Shown here piece by piece: positions 1-7,711 of a stretch of 44,076 bases of DNA. The notes beneath the pieces are model-generated. The model worked only from the letters and a program-made list of their open reading frames with translations, searched no databases and was not told the origin of the DNA. The position numbers were made by a program, and so were the translations under genes. This DNA comes from an uncultured Anaerolineae bacterium (GTDB lineage Bacteria > Chloroflexota > Anaerolineae > Aggregatilineales > UBA2796): positions 1 through 44,076 of the forward strand of contig CALKXH010000104.1 of assembly GCA_938005675.1 (NCBI GenBank), written 5' to 3'. Position 1 is the stretch's first letter, and every line of letters begins with the position of its first letter.

Positions 1-125
1 TGCCAGATCGCCCCAGAGCCGCCGCCTTGCGCCCAGCCGCGTCCGCTCTTGATGCGCACCAGACTCCGCCGCGCCTCTGCCGCGATGGCGCTCAGACGGT
101 CGTTCAGCGCTTCAAGGATGCTCAT
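1..125 (-). CDS. HtrA/S1C-like trypsin protease, N-terminal part only
   Basis: Only the first 41 codons lie in the window; the gene continues past base 1. The ATG at 125-123 is preceded by a strong ribosome binding site (AGGAGG on the minus strand, 136-131) that overlaps the stop codon of the protease gene upstream. The peptide begins MSILEALNDRLSAIAAEA and reaches GRGWAQGGGSGAIW, the place where HtrA-like proteases have their first beta strands and the glycine-rich GSGVIW turn before the catalytic His. The pattern resembles the start of the neighbouring gene (MSDVLQNLSDELAALTEQVG, then SGVLWERGVIVTSNHV), so the two look like tandem paralogues. No signal peptide is present, so it is probably cytosolic. 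The assignment rests on this short stretch and on the neighbour; catalytic residues are outside the window. Confidence 0.6.
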   Translation of the reverse strand, partial: MSILEALNDRLSAIAAEARRSLVRIKSGRGWAQGGGSGAIW

Positions 126-134
126 CGCCGCCTC

Positions 135-1028
135 CTAGCGCACGGGGCGCTCGCCAATCGTCACAGAGAGGCTCTGCAGCGCGCCGCCGCGCAGCAGCGT
201 CAGGGTGACGCTCTTGCCGATACAATCGCTCTGCAAGACGCGGATCAGGTCTTCCGGGTTGCCCAGAGCAGTCTGATCGAAGCGCACGAGGATGTCGCCG
301 ATCAGCACGCCGCCCGCCTCAGCCGGGCTGTCAGGCTCGACCGATGCCACCAGCAGACCGTAAGCCTGCCCTGCCAGCGCAGCGAGCGCGGGCGAGAGCT
401 TGACGGTCTGCGCGCCGACGCCCAAGAAGCCGCGCTTCATCTTGCCGTGCCTCAGCAGCGTCTCCACCACGCGCCGAATCGTGTTGGTGGGGATGGTCAG
501 GCTGATGCCGCGCATCGCGCTGGTGTTGACGCCCAGCACCCGCCCGCCCGCGCTGACCAGCGCGCCGCCCGAAAAGCCCGGATACATCACTACGTCGGTC
601 TGCAGGAAGGGATCGATCTGCATTCCGGCGGGCAGCTTATCGCCCGATTCGAGCGCCGAGACCACGCCCAGCGTCGCCATGATGCGCTCGCTAGGTCGCC
701 CGAGCGCCAAGACCAACTGCCCAACCCGAATCGCCTCCGACGAAGTCCAACTGGGGACGGGTAAGTCGCACTCAGCGCGCAAAACAGCCAGATCGCTGGA
801 CGGGTCGCGCCCGACTAGCGTCGCTGCCATGCGCTTGCCATCGGGCAGCCCGATGTGGATATCCTCATCGCGCTCCACCACGTGATTCGAGGTGACGATC
901 ACGCCGCGCTCCCATAGCACGCCGCTGGCGGGCAGCCGACGGCGCGCCTCGACGCGCACCACGCTAGCGCCCACTTGCTCGGTCAGCGCCGCCAGCTCGT
1001 CGGAGAGGTTCTGTAAAACGTCGGACAT
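135..1028 (-). CDS. HtrA-like serine protease with C-terminal PDZ domain, no signal peptide
   Basis: A 297-residue trypsin-fold protease of the S1C (Deg/HtrA) family. The catalytic triad can be read: His49 in VTSNHVV, Asp79 in DPSSDLAVL and Ser153 in GFSGGALV. The usual GNSGGPL is here GFSGGAL. A single PDZ domain follows from about residue 205 to the end, with its carboxylate-binding loop near AYGLLVASV. There is no signal peptide or membrane segment, unlike classical periplasmic HtrA, so it should act in the cytoplasm. The start at 1028 was chosen because AGGAG lies just upstream; a longer frame to 1094 has no ribosome binding site. The stop is 9 bases before a second protease-like gene, suggesting a two-gene operon. 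Substrates are unknown. Confidence 0.85.
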   Translation of the reverse strand: MSDVLQNLSDELAALTEQVGASVVRVEARRRLPASGVLWERGVIVTSNHVVERDEDIHIGLPDGKRMAATLVGRDPSSDLAVLRAECDLPVPSWTSSEAIRVGQLVLALGRPSERIMATLGVVSALESGDKLPAGMQIDPFLQTDVVMYPGFSGGALVSAGGRVLGVNTSAMRGISLTIPTNTIRRVVETLLRHGKMKRGFLGVGAQTVKLSPALAALAGQAYGLLVASVEPDSPAEAGGVLIGDILVRFDQTALGNPEDLIRVLQSDCIGKSVTLTLLRGGALQSLSVTIGERPVR

Positions 1029-1113
1029 CGTTCTCGCTCCTGTCTCTAGATGCGAACTGCCCTGAAGATACAGCTGCACGGCACAGGCGCACATCCCACC
1101 TTCGCAGGGCGCG

Positions 1114-1135
1114 AGCCTACCAATTTGGGTAGGCT
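1114..1135. repeat. Perfect inverted repeat (8-bp arms) in the divergent intergenic region
   Basis: AGCCTACC (1114-1121), six-base spacer AATTTG, GGTAGGCT (1128-1135). The arms are perfect complements. It lies between the protease operon (minus) and the FHA gene (plus), and its right arm touches the -35 hexamer of a plausible plus-strand promoter, so it could be an operator. It could also form an RNA hairpin; no T-run follows. Confidence 0.5.
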
Positions 1136-1164
1136 TGAGCGGGCGAGATATGGTAAGCTATACT
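1135..1164 (+). promoter_or_regulatory. Sigma-70-like promoter upstream of the FHA gene
   Basis: TTGAGC (1135-1140), 18-base spacer, TATACT (1159-1164). It would give a leader of about 90 bases to the FHA gene at 1259. A second -10-like element lies downstream at 1215. Confidence 0.4.
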
Positions 1165-1214
1165 ATCAGCAGCGCCCAAGAGCTGAGAGTGCGTGCATTA
1201 TTCGGGCGAGCGCG

Positions 1215-1220
1215 TATAAT
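1215..1220 (+). promoter_or_regulatory. Perfect TATAAT -10 element before the FHA gene
   Basis: TATAAT at 1215-1220, 38 bases before the ATG at 1259, with no good -35 hexamer. The 13 bases 1214-1226 (GTATAATAAGCGT) recur at 6569-6581 ahead of the mscS-type gene. Confidence 0.4.
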
Positions 1221-1258
1221 AAGCGTTAGAATGGCGTGAGTAATCGGGAGAAAGCACT

Positions 1259-1819
1259 ATGCAGGTGTGTCCGAATTGTAAGCACCTGAATCGAGTCGGG
1301 GTCGCTTTTTGTGAGAACTGCGGGGCAAGTCTGATCGGCGATGCGCCGCTGAGCACTCACCTCATCAGCAGCACGCTCCCCGCCGAGACGCGCGAGGCAG
1401 TTGCCGTCATCAAAAGCGCCGACTCTTTCCCCGCCGATGTGATGTTGCGCATCGAAATTCCCGACGCCGAGCCGATCTTGCTCAAACAACGGCACGAGAC
1501 GATCTTCGGGCGGCGCGACCCCGCCACCGGCGCCACGCCCGACGTCGATATGACGCCCTTCGCCGGCTACCGCATGGGCGTCAGCCGCCGCCACGCTGCC
1601 ATCCGACGGACTGAGAACAATCAGTTGGAGCTGTGGGACTTGGGCAGCAGCAACGGCACCTACCTGAACGGCGTGCGACTGCCCGCCCATCGCCCCAACC
1701 GCCTGAAAGATGGCGACGAAATTCGACTTGGGCAGATGGTCATGCGCGTGCGCTTCACCCATGAGGCGCATTCGCTGCCGCGCAATTCGAATGAAGATGA
1801 GACGCGCAAACGCACCTAA
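1259..1819 (+). CDS. Zinc-ribbon and FHA domain protein
   Basis: A 186-residue protein with two recognisable parts. Residues 1-25 form a zinc ribbon with two CxxC knuckles (CPNC and CENC). Residues about 65-170 are an FHA domain, a phosphothreonine-binding fold. The FHA signature is present: FGRRD, SRRHA, LGSSNGTYLNG and the closing DGDEIRLGQ. Such proteins usually recruit Ser/Thr-phosphorylated partners. No kinase gene lies in the window, so the partner is unknown. The start is supported by GGGAGAAAG about 6 bases upstream. The lipoprotein gene that follows begins 39 bases after the stop, so the two probably share a transcript. No membrane segment is seen; it should be cytosolic. Confidence 0.85.
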   Translation: MQVCPNCKHLNRVGVAFCENCGASLIGDAPLSTHLISSTLPAETREAVAVIKSADSFPADVMLRIEIPDAEPILLKQRHETIFGRRDPATGATPDVDMTPFAGYRMGVSRRHAAIRRTENNQLELWDLGSSNGTYLNGVRLPAHRPNRLKDGDEIRLGQMVMRVRFTHEAHSLPRNSNEDETRKRT

Positions 1820-1858
1820 CCTGTGCCAATAGCGCTCACCCCTACGGAGAGAACCGCC

Positions 1859-3487
1859 TTGAAAGCGATTTTTCGTTGGCTTCCTTATCTGACGCTGCTG
1901 ATCGCCGTCGCCTGCGGCGCGCCTGCCAGCCCGACGCCCGCTCAAGAGGCGCCCACGCTCGTTGCCCCGACCCTCCCGCCTACTGTTCCACCTGCTACTG
2001 CACCCGCCGAGCCGCCCACGCAAGCGCCGCCGCAACCTACCCCGACAGCCATCGAGCCACCGCCGACCGCAACCAGCATCCCCACGCAGGCAGAGCCACC
2101 CACCCAAGCCGAGCCACCCACGCAAACTGAGCCTCCCAGCCCCACACCTCTTCCGACGCGCATCGCCCTGCGCGAGGGCGAGCCGCGCCTGCTCGCCTAC
2201 AATCCTAACCGTAACAGCCTGACTTTCTACGACCTGAGCGGCAACGCCGAAGATGTGAGCGTCGCTGCTGCTCGCGCCTTAGCTATCCCTTGCCTCAGCT
2301 ACGAGGACAACCTGATCCTGCATCTGGGCGGCGATAGCCGCGGCGAACAAGCCATCTACCCTCTAACGGGCGGCGAGCCACTGCGACTGGGCGAGAATAA
2401 CGGCTTGGCGTGTTCGCTGCGCGATAGAATGCAGCTGAGCGACGACGGCAACCTATTGGGCGTGATGACCTACCGCCCCGAAGCCGCGCGCGGCGACTTC
2501 GCCGTCGGCACGCTGCGCGTGCTGGAGCTGCCGACCCTAGCCGAGCGGACGCGCCTTGAGAGCGTCAACAGCTTCACCTTCAAGGATCGCAATGTGGCGG
2601 TCGTGCAGTTCTTTGCCGATGCGCGCGGCGAGGTGCCCTCAGCCGATGTGCGCCTCTGGGATGGCGAGCGCGCTCGGCGGCTCGTCAGCGAGCTGCCCGC
2701 CAGCGAGGGCTGTACGTTCATCAGCAGCACGGTGCGCCGCGTCGGCGAGGCGTTCTTCATCGTCTTTGGCGAGCGCTGTGGCGCGCGTCGCTTCCAGTGG
2801 CGCGCGGTGCGCGTCGATGGCGAGGACGCTTATGTGGAGATCGGCAAGGGCAACAGCGGCGGCACGTTCCTGACCTTCAGCGCGCTCAATCAGCTGCACA
2901 TCATCAGCCCAAGCGAGGCGCTTTTGGTCTACCCGAATGGACTGGACGCCTCGGTTGCCAATGTGGGCAGGCTCTCGCTGGAGACGGGCGAGCTGAAGCC
3001 CGTGCTGAACGGCGTGATCATCGAGCGCCACCCGCCCGACTCGCCGCGCCGCTTCCTGTTCAATGCCGATGGAGGCTGGCTGGCGATGGTCACGCGCGAT
3101 GGCAATGGCGACGAGCGGCTGTATCTGTACTCGGTCGACCGCGACGAGCCGCCGACGGCGATCACAGCGGCGGCGCGCGGCGCGCGCATCCTCGCGATGG
3201 CGTGGTCTGCCGATGGGACGCGCCTGTTCTACACAACCGGCGGCGCTATCGATGCGCTCTACAGCCTCTCGGTCAGCGATCTGCGCCCGCGCCTGATCGC
3301 ACGAGGGCGCTTTCAAGGCTTGGCGGTCGCGCCCGATGGCGATCTAGCTGCCCTCTCCAAGCAGGTGCAGGAGGGGCGCAATCTGCTCAATCACCTCGTG
3401 CTGATCGAGACGACCGACGGCAACGAGCGCCTGATCGTGCAAGGGCAGCGCGACGAAGCCGCCTTGCAGCCGCTCGTCTTTCGCTGA
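1859..3487 (+). CDS. Lipoprotein with Pro/Thr-rich linker and beta-propeller (TolB/WD40-like) domain
   Basis: A 542-residue exported protein. I place the start at TTG 1859, with GGAGAG about 7 bases upstream. An in-frame GTG at 1823 would add 12 residues and spoil the signal peptide. From TTG the protein has a basic start, a hydrophobic stretch and a lipobox-like IAVAC with Cys19. Residues about 20-105 are a Pro/Thr/Ala-rich linker that includes EPPTQA repeats. The rest holds repeated blade-like units such as GGWLAMVTRDGNGDERLYLY and ILAMAWSADGTRLFYTTGG, typical of WD40/TolB-type propellers. The role is probably surface-anchored binding or sensing; there is no catalytic motif. It likely shares a transcript with the FHA gene before it and ends just ahead of a strong terminator. 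Confidence 0.7.
   Translation: MKAIFRWLPYLTLLIAVACGAPASPTPAQEAPTLVAPTLPPTVPPATAPAEPPTQAPPQPTPTAIEPPPTATSIPTQAEPPTQAEPPTQTEPPSPTPLPTRIALREGEPRLLAYNPNRNSLTFYDLSGNAEDVSVAAARALAIPCLSYEDNLILHLGGDSRGEQAIYPLTGGEPLRLGENNGLACSLRDRMQLSDDGNLLGVMTYRPEAARGDFAVGTLRVLELPTLAERTRLESVNSFTFKDRNVAVVQFFADARGEVPSADVRLWDGERARRLVSELPASEGCTFISSTVRRVGEAFFIVFGERCGARRFQWRAVRVDGEDAYVEIGKGNSGGTFLTFSALNQLHIISPSEALLVYPNGLDASVANVGRLSLETGELKPVLNGVIIERHPPDSPRRFLFNADGGWLAMVTRDGNGDERLYLYSVDRDEPPTAITAAARGARILAMAWSADGTRLFYTTGGAIDALYSLSVSDLRPRLIARGRFQGLAVAPDGDLAALSKQVQEGRNLLNHLVLIETTDGNERLIVQGQRDEAALQPLVFR
2081..2137 (+). repeat. Short in-frame tandem repeat encoding EPPTQ units
   Basis: Two 18-base units (2093-2110 and 2111-2128) beginning GAGCCACCCAC, flanked by partial copies, encode the EPPTQ[AT] linker of the propeller lipoprotein. 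Such repeats can change length by slippage. Confidence 0.6.
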
Positions 3488-3500
3488 GCCACTTGAACGC

Positions 3501-3530
3501 AAAAGACCAGCGGACTTCGCTGGTCTTTTT
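3501..3530. terminator. Bidirectional intrinsic terminator
   Basis: Perfect 12-bp stem AAAAGACCAGCG / CGCTGGTCTTTT around a GACTT loop, with T-runs on both strands. It ends the FHA/lipoprotein transcript on the plus strand and, on the minus strand, lies 3 bases past the 3' end of tRNA-Leu. Confidence 0.93.
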
Positions 3531-3533
3531 GCT

Positions 3534-3615
3534 TGCCCTGGAGAGGACTCGAACCTCCACGCCGTAAAGGCACAGCCCCTCAAGCTGCCGCGTATGCCAA
3601 TTCCGCCACCAGGGC
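3534..3615 (-). tRNA. tRNA-Leu (anticodon GAG)
   Basis: An 82-base tRNA read on the minus strand. The acceptor stem GCCCTGG (3615-3609) pairs with CCAGGGC (3541-3535), and the discriminator is A (3534). The anticodon arm is GCAGC-TTGAGGG-GCTGT, giving anticodon GAG at 3581-3579, which reads CUC/CUU leucine codons. A long variable arm (GCC TTTAC GGC) and the T-loop TTCGAGT fit a class II leucine tRNA. The 3' CCA is not encoded (AGC follows the discriminator), so it must be added by nucleotidyltransferase. A strong promoter lies directly upstream and a terminator directly downstream, so it appears to be a stand-alone transcription unit. Confidence 0.96.
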
Positions 3616-3625
3616 TTTCGTTAAG

Positions 3626-3655
3626 AGTATATACGCGATTCGGGGCTTTTGTCAA
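3626..3655 (-). promoter_or_regulatory. Promoter of tRNA-Leu
   Basis: On the minus strand, consensus TTGACA (3655-3650), 18-base spacer and TATACT (3631-3626). The predicted transcription start is only a few bases before the tRNA 5' end at 3615. It is the best consensus match in the window, as expected for a stable-RNA gene. Confidence 0.8.
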
Positions 3656-3720
3656 GGCTCAGAGCGCTCCGCGCTACGCTCGAAGAACGGCTCGGCGTCG
3701 CTCTCTCAAGCCTCTACCGA

Positions 3721-5532
3721 TCACCAGCCGCTCGCTTTGAAGATCGTGCGCAAAAAAGCCGCTCGCTCCGCCTCGGTCATCGGGCGCGGACGGGCGTAAT
3801 CCTCGATCAAGCCTGTGAAGAGCGTCACGGAGAGCAGCCGTCCCTCGTAGAGGGTCAGCTTGTCAGCGAACATCTGGCGCATCCCCAGCGCCTGCATCTG
3901 ATCGAAGAACAAATTCCCCAAGCCGAAGTGGATGAAGGCGCCGCCCTGCCACGCTGTGAAAGCGAAGCCTTGCGGCTGATGCGCCTGACTGCCAATGACT
4001 ACATCGGCGCCCATGGCGGCGTATTTGCGGAAGAAAGCATCCTGAGCGGGCGGCGCGTTGTACTGATATAGCTCCTGATACTGAATCGTCATCACCACGA
4101 TGTCGGCGAGCGCCTTCAGGCGCGGAATCTCGCGGCTGAGGTATTCATCCTCGCAGCGCGCCGCGCCCGGACGAGTCTCCGTCGCCCACGCGCCGCGCGG
4201 TCCGACCGCGTTGCAGCCGATGAAAGCAATCGTGTTGCCGTTATGGACGCGAATGGCGGCGCGCTGCGCATCGGCGGCGTTTTTGCCGCCGCCGAAGTAC
4301 GGGATGCTGTGCGCCTCGTAGATCGCTAGCGTGTTCAGCAGCGCTTCCGTCCCCCAATCGTTGACGTGATTGCCAGTCAGCTCGATCACGTTCACGCCGA
4401 TGTGTCGCAGCAGCTCAAAGTATTTCTCGCGGCTGCAGAAGAGCAGACTCTGCGAGGCGGGATCGGGATAGGGGCAGTTTTGGGCGAAGGCGACCTCGTT
4501 GCTGGTGTGCAGGATGTCGGCTTCGGCAAAAAACGGCGCGATATCTCGCGCCGGGTACAGGATGCCCTGAGTTTCCATCTTCCAAGCGGTGGCGCGGGTC
4601 AGCGCCGTGACGCCCGTCAGGATCAGCGAGGTCAGGCGCGTGGGATCGCGGTTGGTCGCCCGCCACGTCCCCGCTGCGAGGATGGCTTGCGTCACGCTTT
4701 GCAGGGCGGCGGAGTCCGCCCCGACGATGCCGAAAGTGTCGGTCATCGCCCATTGATCGACCGAGACCGAGCGACTGAGGATGTTCACGCCGTCCACGCT
4801 GAGCGCCTTCAAGGTCGGATTCAGCTTCTGGAAGGGCAGAATCGACCACGCATTGCGCAGCTCCCACAGGCGCGGCGCTAAAATCTCCTCCAGCACGACT
4901 TCGGTCGGCACGTTGGGCGCTGGCTCGCCCAGCCCGCTGACCAGCCAACGGCGCACCTCTTCGGTCATAACCAGCACTGGGGGCTGCCCGCCTTCGCCCA
5001 GATCGGCGAGCGCCATGACATCGCCGCGCCAGAAACGCTGAATGGCGGGGATGCTGATGCGCTCGGCTGTGGAGAGGAACGGCACGACCGGCACGTACAC
5101 CCAACGCGCCAAGAGCGGCGTCGGGGTGTTGGGCGCCACGCGAGTCAGCTGCACTTGGGCGCTGGCGGCGTCGCTCAGCACCACCTGCCCGCTCGCGATC
5201 AGCGGCGTGAAGACGGCGGCGAGTTCGGGCGGGGCGCCTTCGGCGATGAAGACGCGCACAGCTGAGGACGGCGGCGCGGGCTGCGTCGGCGGCGGGAGGG
5301 GCGTCGGTTGCTGAGCGACCTCGCTTGGCGGACGGGCGGGATCAGGCGTGAAGGGCGTCGGTTCGAGGGTCGGCTCAGGCTGAAGCGGCGTGGCTATCGG
5401 GCTGACCTCAGGGGCGAGCGCGTTGAGAGTCGGCGTGAGGGGCGGGCGCGTGCCGCGCGCGAAGCAGCCGCTCAGCAGCAGCGCGCACAGCAGCCACACG
5501 CCGCCGCGATAAGTCGCGTGAAGATGTTTCAT
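3721..5532 (-). CDS. CapA/YwtB-family lipoprotein with extra N-terminal domain and altered metal ligands
   Basis: A 603-residue lipoprotein: hydrophobic start with lipobox LLSGC (Cys23), then a Pro/Thr-rich linker to about residue 90. Residues 91-290 form a domain resembling a periplasmic binding protein (for example FIAEGAPPELAAVFTPLIASG). Residues about 300-600 match the CapA (poly-gamma-glutamate synthesis, metallophosphatase-like) fold: LTGNHVNDWG, GSQAHQPQG and FGLGNLFFDQ. Several usual metal ligands appear replaced. The GD motif is LTGVTAL (Val308), HWG is QYQ (484-486), and the first His of GHHPH is Ser515. Asn345, Asn388/His389 and His518 remain. It may be a non-classical or inactive subfamily. 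The start overlaps the stop of the CPBP protease gene by four bases, so the two are co-transcribed. The role in envelope polymer handling is inferred only. Confidence 0.8.
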   Translation of the reverse strand: MKHLHATYRGGVWLLCALLLSGCFARGTRPPLTPTLNALAPEVSPIATPLQPEPTLEPTPFTPDPARPPSEVAQQPTPLPPPTQPAPPSSAVRVFIAEGAPPELAAVFTPLIASGQVVLSDAASAQVQLTRVAPNTPTPLLARWVYVPVVPFLSTAERISIPAIQRFWRGDVMALADLGEGGQPPVLVMTEEVRRWLVSGLGEPAPNVPTEVVLEEILAPRLWELRNAWSILPFQKLNPTLKALSVDGVNILSRSVSVDQWAMTDTFGIVGADSAALQSVTQAILAAGTWRATNRDPTRLTSLILTGVTALTRATAWKMETQGILYPARDIAPFFAEADILHTSNEVAFAQNCPYPDPASQSLLFCSREKYFELLRHIGVNVIELTGNHVNDWGTEALLNTLAIYEAHSIPYFGGGKNAADAQRAAIRVHNGNTIAFIGCNAVGPRGAWATETRPGAARCEDEYLSREIPRLKALADIVVMTIQYQELYQYNAPPAQDAFFRKYAAMGADVVIGSQAHQPQGFAFTAWQGGAFIHFGLGNLFFDQMQALGMRQMFADKLTLYEGRLLSVTLFTGLIEDYARPRPMTEAERAAFLRTIFKASGW

Positions 5533-6488
5533 GGCATCATCTCCAACAGGTCTAGGGCGTAGCGCCCGAAGACGACCAGCGCAGCCAGCGCGAAGTTATA
5601 GGCGAAGTGCGCCACGATGGCGACCGTCGTGTTATAGCGCTGGCGCGCCCAGCCGAAGCCGAGCGAGACGATGAAAATAATGCCGAGCGCGGGCGTGAAA
5701 GCGTACTGCGTATGGGTTAGGGCGAAGACGGCGCTGGTGAATAGGTTGCCGAAGATCGGCTGCAAGGCGCCGCGAAAGGCGATCTCCTCGCCCACTGCCG
5801 CCGTGAACGCCACCCAAAAGGCAAGGCTGAGCGTCTCGATGTTCTCGGCGATCAAGCCGCTCAGCTCGGTCTGCTGCTCGATCACCTCCGGCGGCAAGAG
5901 CAGCTGCCACAGCACGCTCAGCGCGTAGACCGTCCAGAATAAGCCGAACGCCACGCCGAAACCGATGTATATCTCGCGCGGGGTCGGCGCGCGCAAGGCG
6001 AGGCGCTCCAAGACCTGCGGCAAAGTGCGCCGTATGCCAAGCCCGACGCCCACCGCGCCGAAGAAGATGAAGATCAGCATCTGAGCGAGCAAGCCGTCCA
6101 CGCTCAGCACCTCGCCGCGCGCCTGCGCCGATTCGCGCAAGCCGCTCAGCCCGTCGGCGAGGGCGTAGCTGAGCAGGCTGTTGGCGATCAAATACACGCA
6201 GAAGCTCAGCGCCGTCATGTGCAGGGGCGAGTCGGGCTTGAAGCCGCTCTTGGGCAGCCACGCCGCAAGGCGCAGACGGGCTGGACGCCACAACGGCAAC
6301 GTGGCGAGGGCAGCCAGCGCTGCGCTCAGCCCAAGCGCCGTCGGACTCGCCTCCAGCGTCAGCGCCAAGACGATCAAGCCCGCGTTGGCGGCGAGCAGCG
6401 TGCTGTAGAGCAACGGGCGCAGACGCGGGTAGCTCTCGGCGTAGTTGGCGACCAGCACCAACCCGATTAGCGCAAAGATGATCGGCAT
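5529..6488 (-). CDS. CPBP-family intramembrane glutamic endopeptidase
   Basis: A 319-residue polytopic membrane protein with about eight hydrophobic segments. The CPBP (Rce1/Abi) motifs are complete: motif 1 EExxxRG as GEEIAFRGAL (Glu234, Glu235, Arg239), motif 2 FALTHTQYAF (His259) and motif 3 HFAYN (His294, Asn298). Family members cleave prenylated proteins in eukaryotes, and in bacteria act in bacteriocin immunity or signalling; the substrate here is unknown. Its stop overlaps the start of the CapA-type lipoprotein (TCAT on the plus strand at 5529-5532), so the two are translationally coupled. It is divergent from the mscS-type gene at 6614. Confidence 0.88.
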   Translation of the reverse strand: MPIIFALIGLVLVANYAESYPRLRPLLYSTLLAANAGLIVLALTLEASPTALGLSAALAALATLPLWRPARLRLAAWLPKSGFKPDSPLHMTALSFCVYLIANSLLSYALADGLSGLRESAQARGEVLSVDGLLAQMLIFIFFGAVGVGLGIRRTLPQVLERLALRAPTPREIYIGFGVAFGLFWTVYALSVLWQLLLPPEVIEQQTELSGLIAENIETLSLAFWVAFTAAVGEEIAFRGALQPIFGNLFTSAVFALTHTQYAFTPALGIIFIVSLGFGWARQRYNTTVAIVAHFAYNFALAALVVFGRYALDLLEMMP

Positions 6489-6569
6489 AGCGCGCTCGAT
6501 TCCTGACCGCTTTTAGCAGATCGTACCTGAAAGCGAGGCATTATGCCAGTCCGAACGGGCTGAGTTGAG

Positions 6570-6575
6570 TATAAT
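6570..6575 (+). promoter_or_regulatory. TATAAT -10 element before the mechanosensitive channel gene
   Basis: TATAAT at 6570-6575, 38 bases before ATG 6614, with a weak -35 region. It sits in a 13-base stretch identical to 1214-1226. Confidence 0.4.
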
Positions 6576-6613
6576 AAGCGTATCTTCAGCTCAAGAAGAA
6601 AGCGTGCTTCGCT

Positions 6614-7711
6614 ATGCCCTTCGATACCTTGCTCAGCGACCTTTCGCCGCAGCTGCGCGAGCTGGGCTTGCGCCTGTTGGTTGCTCTGATCGCCTTTCTG
6701 CTCATCTGGCTGATGCGGCGGCTGATCTTGCGCTTGGCGTTAGCGCCGTTCCGCCGCCGTCTGGAGCAGACCCGCATCGGCAAGTCCGTGATCGAGATCG
6801 TCAGCCAGCCGATCTTGGTCGGCGTGATGGCGCTGGGCGTCTTCATCGCTATGTCCGTGCTGGGCATCGATCTGAGCGCCGACTCGCTCCTGCGGGCGGT
6901 TGTCAACTCGCTGATCTTGCTGGCAATCGGCATCGCCGCCTATCGGCTGGTCTCGGTCTTGCCGCTCACGGTGGGGCTGACTGCTTTGACGGGCGTGGCG
7001 ACCGATAAACGCCTAGAGCCGTTCCTGAACGCGGCGTTGCGCTTCGTGATCTTGGTGCTGGGCGGCGCGCTGATCCTGCAGGAGTGGGGCGTGAACGTGA
7101 GCGCGATTGTTGCGGGCTTAGGCATTGGCACGTTGGGCATCTCGTTGGCAGCGCAGGATACGGTCGCCAACTTGTTCGGCTTCGTCTCTATCGTGGCGGA
7201 TCGCCCTTTCAGCGTGGGCGATTACATCGCCGTGATGGACATCGAAGGCACCGTTGAGCACGTCGGCTTGCGCTCGACGGCGATCCGCAAGATGGATCAA
7301 TCGCGGGTGATGATCCCTAACAGTATGCTCAACCGCGTGGCAATTGCCAACTGGTCGCGCTTGCAGAAGCGGCGCTTCCAGCTCAGCCTGACCGCCCCCG
7401 CCGAGACGCAAAGCGCGCAGATGCTATGGCTGCTCTCCAGCTTGCGCCAGATGCTGATCGACATGCCCAAGGTCGAGAAAGATAGCAGCGTGGTGCTCTT
7501 CACGCGCATCAACGATAACGGCAGCCTGCTGATCGAGCTGCGCGGCTACATCCTTGAGGTGGCGTGGGTCACCTACATGCGCGAGGTCGAGCGGATCAAC
7601 CTCGGCGCCCTTGAGCTGCTGCGCCGCGCCCTCGCCCTCGATCCGCGCCGCAGCACGGGCTTCTTGCCGCAGGCGGCGGTCGTCTCGGACGAGAATCGGC
7701 AGACCAACTAG
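6614..7711 (+). CDS. MscS-family mechanosensitive ion channel
   Basis: A 365-residue membrane protein. Hydrophobic helices lie near residues 17-36, 56-78, 92-118 and 138-158. The conserved MscS pore helix and beta domain follow: GLGIGTLGISLAAQDTVANL, then FGFVSIVADRPFSVGDYI, then GTVEHVGLRST and MIPNSML. The Gly/Ala-rich pore helix and the RPFxVGD motif are diagnostic. A cytoplasmic alpha/beta domain ends the protein. It releases solutes on hypo-osmotic shock. There is no strong ribosome binding site before ATG 6614; AAGAAGAAAG is the nearest purine run. A strong hairpin overlapping the stop codon separates it from alaX. Confidence 0.93.
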   Translation: MPFDTLLSDLSPQLRELGLRLLVALIAFLLIWLMRRLILRLALAPFRRRLEQTRIGKSVIEIVSQPILVGVMALGVFIAMSVLGIDLSADSLLRAVVNSLILLAIGIAAYRLVSVLPLTVGLTALTGVATDKRLEPFLNAALRFVILVLGGALILQEWGVNVSAIVAGLGIGTLGISLAAQDTVANLFGFVSIVADRPFSVGDYIAVMDIEGTVEHVGLRSTAIRKMDQSRVMIPNSMLNRVAIANWSRLQKRRFQLSLTAPAETQSAQMLWLLSSLRQMLIDMPKVEKDSSVVLFTRINDNGSLLIELRGYILEVAWVTYMREVERINLGALELLRRALALDPRRSTGFLPQAAVVSDENRQTN

